Of a stretch of 16,446 bases of DNA, positions 1-6,104 are shown one piece after another. The position numbers and the translations under genes are program-made. Source of the stretch: JAIBJP01 sp035601195 (lineage in GTDB: Bacteria; Actinomycetota; Thermoleophilia; Gaiellales; Gaiellaceae). The notes under the pieces were generated by a model. The model was given only the letters and a program-made list of their open reading frames with translations. It was not told where the DNA came from and made no database searches. The stretch spans positions 1 through 16,446 of the forward strand of contig DATNOU010000070.1 in the NCBI GenBank assembly GCA_035601195.1, in the 5' to 3' direction. Position 1 is the stretch's first letter. The number at the start of each line of letters is the position of its first letter.

Positions 1-426
1 GAGCTCGCGCTGCACGATGTCGTCGTGCTGCGAAATCCGGCGGAAGCGGAGCTCGTGGCCGCCGTGCCCCTCTTGCGCCCGGGGGGCTGGATGTACGTCG
101 AGGTCGACAGCGCGGGCAGTCGCCGGCTCCCCGGGGGCCGGCGATCGGCGCGCGGCTGTGCGGCGGCGCTTCGCAGGCTCGGCCTCGTGGAGGTGCAGGG
201 GCACCTCCACTGGCCGGACTTCCCCTCGTGCCGAGTGATCGTCCCTCTTGGGGACGCGCTCGCCGTCCGCCTGGCCCTCGCTCGACGACGTCAGAACGCC
301 AGTGCCCGGCTCGTCGTCCGGCTGGCGCCGCTCCTCGCTGCCTGCAACCTCCTGGCCGCCGTGGCCCCTTCCGCGAGCGTCCTCGCCCGGCGCCCGGCAA
401 GGGCGGGAGAGGAGGGGAGGGCCTGA
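1..426 (+). CDS. SAM-dependent methyltransferase-like protein, C-terminal part (5' end outside window)
   Basis: The frame is open from the first base and ends at TGA 424-426, so this is the last 141 codons of a longer gene. The visible piece begins ELALHDVVVLRNPAEAELVA and continues with LLRPGGWMYVEVD. That 'L+PGG' turn followed by a beta strand is typical of the second half of the class I methyltransferase Rossmann fold, after the SAM-binding loops. The SAM-binding motif I itself would lie upstream and is not seen. The tail is rich in Leu/Ala/Arg and could pack as a helix. The stop overlaps the probable start of the phosphotransferase gene (CTGA), and the next three genes follow the same overlapping pattern, so it is the upstream member of that operon. 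A role in methylating a glycan or its precursor is inferred from context; the substrate cannot be read from the sequence. A glycosyltransferase tail is a less likely alternative. Confidence 0.55.
   Translation, partial: ELALHDVVVLRNPAEAELVAAVPLLRPGGWMYVEVDSAGSRRLPGGRRSARGCAAALRRLGLVEVQGHLHWPDFPSCRVIVPLGDALAVRLALARRRQNASARLVVRLAPLLAACNLLAAVAPSASVLARRPARAGEEGRA
187..210. repeat. Perfect 10-bp inverted repeat, 4-base loop, inside the methyltransferase-like gene
   Basis: GTGGAGGTGC at 187-196 and its exact reverse complement at 201-210 are separated by AGGG. The repeat lies in coding sequence, where it encodes VEVQGHLH, with no T-run after it. In RNA it would form a stable GC-rich stem-loop. It may simply reflect codon choice. 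Confidence 0.6.
411..420 (+). promoter_or_regulatory. Strong Shine-Dalgarno sequence that decides the start of the APH-fold gene
   Basis: The purine run GGAGGGGAGG lies directly before CTG 423, which overlaps the TGA stop of the upstream gene. No ATG, GTG or TTG in the downstream frame sits at normal distance: the nearest are GTG 228, deep inside the upstream gene, and GTG 462, about 40 bases too far. The site therefore argues for a rare CTG start at 423. Part of the run is also coding sequence of the upstream gene, so the match is suggestive, not proof. Confidence 0.5.
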
Positions 427-1442
427 ACGCGCTCCTGACATTTCTCGCCGGACATAGCGATGTGGGAGCGTTCGAGCCGCTGGGACGCATCGAACGCGCG
501 TCCTGCATCCTCCTCACGCCTCGCTTTCGAACGTCGCGACACGTCGTTGGGCTGCTCGTCCCGGAAGGAGCGGTTGAGCCCAAGCTCGTCCTCAAGATGC
601 CCCGCGTCCCGGGCGACAGCGGCGGACTCGCGCGCGAGGCGGCCGTCCTGACCGCCGTTCACGAGGCTTGGCCCGACATCTCGAAAACGGTCCCGCGAAT
701 TGTCGCGTTCGAGGAAGGAGACCGCCCGGTGCTCGTGGAGACCGCGCTCCCCGGGCGGCTGCTCACGCCCGCGATGTTCCGTCGCGAGCCGACCCGATAC
801 GTCGACGCAGTCGTCGCCTGGCTGATCGGGCTGGCCGCGACTCGTCGAAACGGCATTGAGCCCGGCTGGTACGAGCGCTTGCTCGAGCGGCCGCTCGAGA
901 ATGTCGCGGAGTCGCTTCCACTGCCCGCCGACGAGGTGGATCTCGTGAAGCGAACGCTTGAGCTCGTCGAGCCGCTGCGAGAAGCGGAGATCCCCGAGGT
1001 GGTCGAACATGGCGATCTCTCCTACCCGAATCTCATCTGGACCGGGGAGAATCGCGTCGGCGTCGTCGACTGGGAGCTCGCCGAAGAGCACGGCCTCGCG
1101 CTCCAGGACCTCGCCTATTTCCTTACGTACGCGACCTTCGCGCTGCGCCGCCCGGCGGACACAACCGCGCAGGTCGCGGCCTTCCACGACGCCTTCTTTG
1201 CTAGAGGCGGATGGGCGAGGGCGCGCGTTGAGGCATACGCGCGGGAGCTCGCGCTCGAGCGCGAGCTCCTCACGCCGCTCTTCGTCGCCTGCTGGGCGCG
1301 GTCGGTGGCGCGGCTCGTCGACCGGATCGGGGGCGAGGAGGCCGCGCCCATGAGTGAGGAGGCCGTCGCCTGGATTCAGCAGAACCGCTACTACGCGCTC
1401 TGGCGGCATGCGATCGCCCACGCCGACGGGCTGGTGTGGTGA
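423..1442 (+). CDS. APH-fold phosphotransferase (aminoglycoside phosphotransferase/choline kinase superfamily)
   Basis: About 339 residues if read from CTG 423. The C-terminal lobe carries the kinase-like catalytic loop HGDLSYPN (H196, D198, N203) and the metal-binding strand GVVDWE (D216), the two signature motifs of the APH/choline kinase family. The N-terminal lobe has a plausible ATP-lysine strand, PKLVLKMPRVPG, followed by a Glu-containing helix (GGLAREAAVL). The family transfers phosphate from ATP to a small hydroxylated molecule. In a polysaccharide operon the substrate is more likely a sugar, aminosugar or polyol than an antibiotic, but this is inference. The start is uncertain: GTG 228 would add 65 Arg/Pro-rich residues lying over the upstream gene, which look non-native, while GTG 462 would trim 13 residues. 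Its stop overlaps the next gene (GTGA at 1439-1442). Confidence 0.8.
   Translation: MNALLTFLAGHSDVGAFEPLGRIERASCILLTPRFRTSRHVVGLLVPEGAVEPKLVLKMPRVPGDSGGLAREAAVLTAVHEAWPDISKTVPRIVAFEEGDRPVLVETALPGRLLTPAMFRREPTRYVDAVVAWLIGLAATRRNGIEPGWYERLLERPLENVAESLPLPADEVDLVKRTLELVEPLREAEIPEVVEHGDLSYPNLIWTGENRVGVVDWELAEEHGLALQDLAYFLTYATFALRRPADTTAQVAAFHDAFFARGGWARARVEAYARELALERELLTPLFVACWARSVARLVDRIGGEEAAPMSEEAVAWIQQNRYYALWRHAIAHADGLVW
1244..1269. repeat. Perfect 26-bp palindrome inside the APH-fold gene
   Basis: The 13 bases from 1244 (GGAGCTCGCGCTC) are followed immediately by their exact reverse complement, ending at 1269, with the centre between 1256 and 1257. It encodes the helical stretch RELALERELL. 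Alternating GAG/GCG and CTC codons for Glu-Leu/Ala-Leu produce such symmetry easily, so coding constraint may be the whole explanation. Confidence 0.6.
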
Positions 1443-2146
1443 CGAGGGTGGCGAAGAGAGGGTTTACCGTTGCACTCATCGGGCCTGACGGGGCGGGCAA
1501 GACGACGGTGGCGCGGCGAGTCGAGGAGCTGCTGCCCATGCCCGTCAAGTACCTCTACATGGGCGTCAATCCCGACTCGAGCAACTACCTTTTGCCGACC
1601 ACGCGCCTCGTGCACGCCCTCCGTCGAGCACGGGGCGCTCGGCCAGATACCGCGGGCCCCCGGGACTCGAGCCGCCCAGACGGCCCCGCTCCAAAGGGAC
1701 GCCTGCGCCGGACGGTCCGCTCGGGAAGATCGTTCCTTCGTCTCGGCAACCGGCTCGCGGAGGAATGGCACCGCGCCCTCGTCGCCTTCTTGCACAGGCG
1801 TCGCGGCTCGATCGTCGTCTTCGACCGACACTTCTTCGCCGACTACTACGCCTACGACATCTCCGCCAAGCCAAGGCGCTCCGCCAGCAGGCGCCTCCAT
1901 GGGTTTGTTCTCTCGCGTATTTACCCGCGGCCGGACCTGGCCATCTACCTCGACGCGCCGGCCGAGATTCTCTTCGAGCGCAAGGGCGAGGGAACGCTCG
2001 AGTCGCTCGAACGCCGCCGCCGCGAATACCTGGAGCTGGGGCAGGTGCTGCGGGAATTCGCGGTCGTCGACGCGAGCCGTCCCCTCGAAATGGTCACCCG
2101 CGACGTCGCCGATGTGATCGCCGCTTTCGGAAGGTCACGCTCGTGA
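1439..2146 (+). CDS. Thymidylate-kinase-like P-loop nucleoside/sugar kinase
   Basis: About 235 residues. A textbook Walker A motif, GPDGAGKTT (residues 15-23, Lys21), opens the protein. A later DRHFFADYYAYD segment (from D129) matches the 'DR(Y/F)' motif that thymidylate and deoxynucleoside kinases use near the phosphate acceptor, and PDLAIYLDAPAEILFERK is the typical strand plus lid entry (LID-like Arg/Lys). These features place it in the thymidylate-kinase-like P-loop family. A roughly 50-residue basic, low-complexity insert (about 55-105) and its place between an APH-fold kinase and an ATP-grasp enzyme argue against the housekeeping tmk gene. A role in phosphorylating a pathway intermediate is inferred. 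GTG 1439 was chosen because it gives a GTGA overlap with the previous stop; GTG 1436 is one codon earlier. The gene ends in another GTGA overlap with the next gene. Confidence 0.8.
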   Translation: MTRVAKRGFTVALIGPDGAGKTTVARRVEELLPMPVKYLYMGVNPDSSNYLLPTTRLVHALRRARGARPDTAGPRDSSRPDGPAPKGRLRRTVRSGRSFLRLGNRLAEEWHRALVAFLHRRRGSIVVFDRHFFADYYAYDISAKPRRSASRRLHGFVLSRIYPRPDLAIYLDAPAEILFERKGEGTLESLERRRREYLELGQVLREFAVVDASRPLEMVTRDVADVIAAFGRSRS

Positions 2147-3363
2147 GCCACGTCCCCCGCGTACTCGTGACCGACTCGGCCCGGGCCTCGGCGATTGCGA
2201 TCATCCGCTCGCTCGGGAGGCGCGGCCTGGAGGTGATTGCGGCCGATTCGGAGGCTCGTAGCCCAGGCTTCTATTCCCGTTATGCATCGGGTCGCCTCCG
2301 CTACCCTTCGCCGCGCACCGCCCCCGAAGCCGCGGTCGCCGCTCTCCTGGAGGGCGCGCGCTCACGCGGAGTCGATCTCATCGTTCCGGTCACGGACGAA
2401 ACCGTCCTCCTCCTCTCCGAGAGTCGCGACCGGTTTGCCGGAGTTTCCGCCCTGGCGCTGCCAGACCGGGATGCGTACGCGAAGACGCGCGACAAGCTCG
2501 CAACGCTCGAGCTCGCGCGCAGCCTCGGCGTGCCGCAGCCCCGCAGCGAGCTGGTGAGTACGACGCGCGAAGCGCTCGCGGCCGCGCCCTCTCTCGGCTG
2601 GCCGGTGGTGCTGAAGCCCAGATCGACGAGCGTCTACCAGGACGGTCGACTCGTCGAGCACTACGAGGTCTCCTACGCCGAGAACGCTCGGGCACTTTCG
2701 GAGCAGATGGAACAGCTCGAGGGCCGATCTGACGTGCTGCTCCAGGAGTATTACCCGGGCGAGGGACACGGAGTCGAGCTCCTCGTCGAGAGCGGCCGCC
2801 CCCGCGCGGCCTTCCAGCACAGACGCCTGCGCGAGGTACCGATTACCGGCGGGGCAAGCTCGTTCAGGGAGAGCGTCGCGCTGGACCCCGTCCTGTACGA
2901 CTACGCCGTTCGCCTGCTCGCCGCGCTCGACTGGACCGGGCTCGCGATGGTGGAGTTCAAGCTCGGGAAGCAAGGCCCGCGTCTAATGGAGATCAACGGC
3001 CGGATTTGGGGTTCGCTACCGCTGGCCGTAAAGAGCGGGATGGACTTCCCGGCCCGCATGGCGGAGCTCTATCTCGGCGGTTTGCCTGAGCGGAACGGCG
3101 CTCCGGACACGCGGTATGAGCTCGGGGTCCGCTCGCGCAACCTCGATCTCGAGTTCATCTGGCTCGGCTCGGCATTTCGCGGCAACCATGGCTATCACCT
3201 GATTCCGACTCCAGGCCGTCGCCAGGCGCTTGCGGTCGCGCTCAGGCTCGCCTACCCGGGGGACGGCTTCGATGTCCTCGCCCTCGACGACCCGCGACCC
3301 GGTGTCGTCGACCTCGCGCGCATCGCCCGCAAGCTGCGGCGGAAGGTCGGCAATGGGCGCTAG
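2143..3363 (+). CDS. ATP-grasp superfamily ligase (carboxylate-amine ligase-like)
   Basis: 406 residues from GTG 2143, which overlaps the kinase stop as GTGA. Residues 1-105 form a Rossmann-like pre-ATP domain (PRVLVTDSARASAIAIIRSL; DLIVPVTDETVLLL). The ATP-grasp domain follows: WPVVLKPRSTSV is the nucleotide-binding lysine strand, DVLLQEYYPGEG the hinge strand, and the metal-binding LMEINGRIWGSLPLA (E283, N285) the C-terminal signature. The family joins a carboxylate to an amine or other nucleophile through an acyl-phosphate. Immediate coupling to a NodB deacetylase is common in actinobacterial glycan loci, which suggests amide decoration of an aminosugar or assembly of an amino-acid substituent; this is inference. 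The frame is also open upstream, but that part lies antiparallel in sense to the kinase and is Arg/Pro-rich, so I excluded it. The gene overlaps the next one by 11 bases. Confidence 0.88.
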   Translation: MSHVPRVLVTDSARASAIAIIRSLGRRGLEVIAADSEARSPGFYSRYASGRLRYPSPRTAPEAAVAALLEGARSRGVDLIVPVTDETVLLLSESRDRFAGVSALALPDRDAYAKTRDKLATLELARSLGVPQPRSELVSTTREALAAAPSLGWPVVLKPRSTSVYQDGRLVEHYEVSYAENARALSEQMEQLEGRSDVLLQEYYPGEGHGVELLVESGRPRAAFQHRRLREVPITGGASSFRESVALDPVLYDYAVRLLAALDWTGLAMVEFKLGKQGPRLMEINGRIWGSLPLAVKSGMDFPARMAELYLGGLPERNGAPDTRYELGVRSRNLDLEFIWLGSAFRGNHGYHLIPTPGRRQALAVALRLAYPGDGFDVLALDDPRPGVVDLARIARKLRRKVGNGR

Positions 3364-4420
3364 CCAAGCCCTCCGGCGGTCGGCTTCCGTCGCGGCGCGC
3401 AGCAAGGCGTTCGCGTGGCTCGTCGCCGGGCTCGAGCGCGCCGCTCGGCCGCATCCCCACCTTCTCGCCGTGCTCACCTACCATCGTGTTGACGACCCGT
3501 CTGCCTCGCCGCTCCTCTACCCCGGGCTGATCAGCGCCCAGCCCGCCGAATTCGAGGAGCAGATGGGCTTTCTCGCCTCGCAGTGTCGGCCCATCTCGCT
3601 GACGGAGCTCCGCGCCGTGCGCCGCGGTGAGGCTCGTCTCGAGCCGCGTTCGGTGCTGGTCACGTTCGACGACGGCTACCGGGACTTCGCCGAGCACGCC
3701 TGGCCGATCCTGAAGCGCCATGGGATCCCGGTCACGCTCTTCGTTCCCACCGGGTATCCGGGTGACCCGGACAGGGCGTTCTGGTGGGACCGGCTCTACG
3801 GGGCGCTCGTCTCGACGGGCCCGCGAGGCCCGATTGCCACTCCCGTCGGAGAGCTTCCGTTAGCGACTGCAGCAGACCGCCTGCAGGCCTTCCGGCGGCT
3901 CCGGGTCCATCTGGAGGCGCTTTCGCACGAGGAGGCGATGGGACTCGTCGACGAAGTTTGCGCGGCGCTTGGAGCACCCACGCCAGACTCCGCCGTCCTC
4001 GGCTGGCCGGAGCTACGTGCGCTCGCCGCCGACGGGGTCGTCCTCGCGCCGCATTCCCGCTCTCACCCGCTGCTCAATCGTCTCCCGCGCGAGGCGGTGC
4101 GCGACGAGATCGTCGGGTCGCTTGAGGATCTCGAGCGCGAGATCGGCGTCGCGCCCCCTGTCTTCGCCTATCCAGGAGGGGCGCAGGACGCGTACGTGGC
4201 AGACATCGTCGCGGAAGCGGGATTCGAGCTCGCGTTCGCGACCACACGAGGGACGAATGACTTGCGGCGAGCCGACTGGCTGCGCCTGCGGCGCATCAAC
4301 GTCGGGCACGCGTCAGGTCTGCCGCTCATCCGAGCGCAACTGCTGCCGTGGTGGCCACGCCTACGGATCCCGAACGGAGGAGGTTCACGATTTTCTTACG
4401 GACGCGGCTTTTCCATCTGA
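3353..4420 (+). CDS. Polysaccharide deacetylase, NodB-type (carbohydrate esterase family 4)
   Basis: 355 residues from ATG 3353. All three NodB landmarks are present: VTFDDGYRD (D106, D107; catalytic base and metal ligand), HSRSH (H234, H238; metal-binding histidines) and FAYPGG (271-276). The LTYHRV segment near residue 40 is the usual first strand of this subfamily. Metal-dependent enzymes of this fold remove N- or O-acetyl groups from glycans. No clear signal peptide is seen; the N-terminus is basic (ALRRSASVAARSKAFAWLVAGL) with only a short hydrophobic stretch, so it may act on a cytoplasmic lipid-linked precursor or be exported in an unconventional way. It is the last gene of the overlapping five-gene operon; the next start is 93 bases away. 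Confidence 0.92.
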   Translation: MGASQALRRSASVAARSKAFAWLVAGLERAARPHPHLLAVLTYHRVDDPSASPLLYPGLISAQPAEFEEQMGFLASQCRPISLTELRAVRRGEARLEPRSVLVTFDDGYRDFAEHAWPILKRHGIPVTLFVPTGYPGDPDRAFWWDRLYGALVSTGPRGPIATPVGELPLATAADRLQAFRRLRVHLEALSHEEAMGLVDEVCAALGAPTPDSAVLGWPELRALAADGVVLAPHSRSHPLLNRLPREAVRDEIVGSLEDLEREIGVAPPVFAYPGGAQDAYVADIVAEAGFELAFATTRGTNDLRRADWLRLRRINVGHASGLPLIRAQLLPWWPRLRIPNGGGSRFSYGRGFSI

Positions 4421-4513
4421 GTTCAAAGTGATAGGTTCGGCGCCCGGGGAGCGGGTCACGGGACTGCGGCTTGCCCCCGGATGGTCCAAAACTGAGAAAA
4501 GGGAGGGGTACGA
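4421..4513 (+). promoter_or_regulatory. Leader of the RTX-type secreted protein gene, with strong Shine-Dalgarno
   Basis: A 93-base gap separates two same-strand genes. It ends in a strong ribosome-binding site, GGGAGGGG at 4501-4508, five bases before ATG 4514. A weak inverted repeat, CCGGGG at 4444-4449 with CCCCGG at 4475-4480 (25-base loop), could be a terminator for the upstream operon but has no T-run. I cannot assign -35/-10 boxes with confidence. Confidence 0.45.
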
Positions 4514-6031
4514 ATGAGGGGTAGGGTCATCTGCGCATGCGCGATTGTCTGCGGCCTTTTCGTCGCGCTGCTCGTCCCCGGCGTCGTCCGGGCAGACATC
4601 GGGATTCCGGGCCCGGCCTACACCGGCGGAACAAGCGGCCCGCCGACGACGTCGAAGCCCGAGAGCAAGCTCTGGTTCAACGACGGCTTCTGGTGGGCCG
4701 TCATGGCCAAGAGGGTCAGTGCCACGAACAACGACTACCACATCTTCCGGCTGAGTTTGCGGCCCCAGCGGTGGATCGACACTGGCGTGGTCGTCGATGG
4801 CCGCGACAGCACCCGTCAGGACGTCCTGTGGACCGGGAGCAAGCTCTTCGTCGCCTCGCACAAGTTCGTCGACGTCTCCAACTTCGATTCGACGCCGACC
4901 ACGGGAGACCAGATGCGTCTCTACCGCTTCAGCTACAGCGCGGGGTCGAACACCTACTCGCTGGACGGCACGGCGGTGATCAACGAGCAGAAGAGTGAGG
5001 CGCTCGTCATCGATCGCGACTCCACGGGAGCCATCTGGGCGACGTGGGTGCAGGAGGACTCCGGAGGCACGCAGCACCACGTCTACGTCAACAAGTCGAA
5101 CGGCAACTGCGTCGGTGGCGTCCTGACGAACTGCGACTTCTCCGCGCCTCCTCAGTCGCTCGACGACGTCGGCGCGGACGACATCTCGTCGCTCGTTCGC
5201 TTCGGGGGGAACAAGGTGGGCGTGGTGTGGAGCAACACGAGCGCGGGGGTCGGGCAGATGCGGTTCAACTCCCACATGGACGGACAGCCGCTCGGCACAT
5301 GGCTGGGTGAGGAAGCCATCCTCGGCGGTCCGACCGCACCGAAACTGGCAGACGACCACATCAACCTGAAAGCGGATTCCTCCGGCCGCGTTTACGCGGT
5401 CACGAAGACGAAGTACATCGGACAGACGAAGCCAGGCACCGTGCTCAGCCGCCGTGCCGCCGGCGGAGGGTGGAGCAGCAACACGGTCTCGCGAGCCTCG
5501 CTCGACCGCACCCGTCCGATCGTCCTCCTCGACCAGCAGCACAATAGGATCCGCGTGTTCGAAGGGACGACGCGCAACTCAGCCGTCTACATGAAGCAGT
5601 CCCGCCTCGGCAACATCGGGTTTCCGGTGCTTGCGGCGGGCACCCGCGTGATCCAGGACAGCGGGAGCCAGATTGCGAACCCGACCTCGACCAAGCAGAC
5701 GATCAGCAACTCGACCCGCTTGATCGTCCTGGCCACGAACCCCAGGACGAAGCGCTACTGGCACGCCTACCTGCAGATCATTCCGTGCATCAGAGGCACC
5801 GGAGGGAACAACTTGCTCGTCGGCACCAGGGGGAACGACAAGCTCTGTGGGCTCGGGGGGAACGACACCTTGAAGGGCCTCGGCGGCAACGATCGTCTCG
5901 TGGGCGGCAGGGGTCGGGACACGTTCTACTCCCGTGATGCATACCGCGACGTCCTGCTGGGCGGAAAAGGCCGCGACCGGGCGCGCGTCAACGCGAGTGA
6001 CGTTCGCCGCTCGATCGAGGTGATCTTCTAG
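4514..6031 (+). CDS. Secreted protein: propeller-like domain plus RTX-type glycine-rich repeats
   Basis: 505 residues. Residues 1-27 are a Sec signal peptide (basic MRGR, hydrophobic core, VVRA before Asp28). Residues 28-420 form a domain with recurring Trp/Gly/Asp-rich strands (DSTGAIWATW, DDISSLVRFGGNKVGVVW, DHINLKADSSGRVYA), consistent with a beta-propeller fold, though I cannot name its family. Residues 428-490 hold RTX-like nonapeptides (GTRGNDKLC, GLGGNDTLK, GLGGNDRLV, GGRGRDTFY, GGKGRDRAR), which in known proteins fold into a calcium-binding beta roll; the last units are degenerate. The first domain is clearly paralogous to that of the gene at 10457-12442, which has a different C-terminus. 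Having a Sec signal instead of a type I secretion system fits a Gram-positive cell. A role as a surface or matrix protein of the capsule is inferred from context; no enzymatic motif is recognised. Confidence 0.85.
   Translation: MRGRVICACAIVCGLFVALLVPGVVRADIGIPGPAYTGGTSGPPTTSKPESKLWFNDGFWWAVMAKRVSATNNDYHIFRLSLRPQRWIDTGVVVDGRDSTRQDVLWTGSKLFVASHKFVDVSNFDSTPTTGDQMRLYRFSYSAGSNTYSLDGTAVINEQKSEALVIDRDSTGAIWATWVQEDSGGTQHHVYVNKSNGNCVGGVLTNCDFSAPPQSLDDVGADDISSLVRFGGNKVGVVWSNTSAGVGQMRFNSHMDGQPLGTWLGEEAILGGPTAPKLADDHINLKADSSGRVYAVTKTKYIGQTKPGTVLSRRAAGGGWSSNTVSRASLDRTRPIVLLDQQHNRIRVFEGTTRNSAVYMKQSRLGNIGFPVLAAGTRVIQDSGSQIANPTSTKQTISNSTRLIVLATNPRTKRYWHAYLQIIPCIRGTGGNNLLVGTRGNDKLCGLGGNDTLKGLGGNDRLVGGRGRDTFYSRDAYRDVLLGGKGRDRARVNASDVRRSIEVIF
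5795..5984 (+). repeat. RTX-type nonapeptide repeat region
   Basis: Tandem units of about 27 bases encode GGxGxDxLx-like nonapeptides, with three clean copies at roughly 5822-5902 (GNDKL, GNDTL, GNDRL) flanked by degenerate ones (GNNLL before, GRDTF and GRDRA after). At DNA level the recurring element is GGGGGAACGACA. The pattern predicts calcium-dependent folding of the protein's C-terminus. Confidence 0.8.
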
Positions 6032-6043
6032 ACACAACCGACG

Positions 6044-6078
6044 AGCTGCGGAGGGCCGCCTGGCGGCCCTCCGCAGCT
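6044..6078 (+). terminator. Perfect 17-bp inverted repeat, probable transcription terminator or attenuator hairpin
   Basis: AGCTGCGGAGGGCCGCC (6044-6060) is followed after a single T by its exact reverse complement (6062-6078). The real loop would open to about five bases (CCTGG). It begins 13 bases after the stop of the RTX-type gene and lies 27 bases before the Wzz-like start. No T-run follows, as is common for intrinsic terminators in high-GC actinobacteria. It could end the upstream transcript or dampen read-through into the Wzz-like gene. Confidence 0.75.
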
Positions 6079-6104
6079 GAGCGCGGACTACTCTGGAAAG
6101 GGCT

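Noticed and set aside
291..1421. Long open frame (376 codons) on the minus strand opposite the APH-fold gene
   Set aside because: It has no recognisable domain and is Arg/Glu-rich; the plus strand has the HGD...N and VDW motifs.
423..1442. Antibiotic resistance gene (aminoglycoside phosphotransferase)
   Set aside because: Only the fold is shared. The gene is embedded and translationally coupled in a glycan operon, with no mobile-element context.
1765..2142. N-terminal extension of the ATP-grasp protein
   Set aside because: The extension overlaps the TMK-like kinase in another frame and is Arg/Pro-rich; homology starts at GTG 2143.
1439..2146. Housekeeping thymidylate kinase (tmk)
   Set aside because: The P-loop and DR motif fit, but the long basic insert and operon context argue for a specialised relative.
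4385..5542. Long open frame (385 codons) on the minus strand opposite the RTX-type secreted gene
   Set aside because: Its product is Arg/Val/Asp-rich without motifs, while the plus strand encodes a clear signal peptide, paralogy and RTX repeats. It is an antisense shadow caused by high GC.
5795..5984. CRISPR-like or satellite repeat array
   Set aside because: The 27-base periodicity is coding and explained by RTX nonapeptides; units diverge at synonymous positions and have no spacers.
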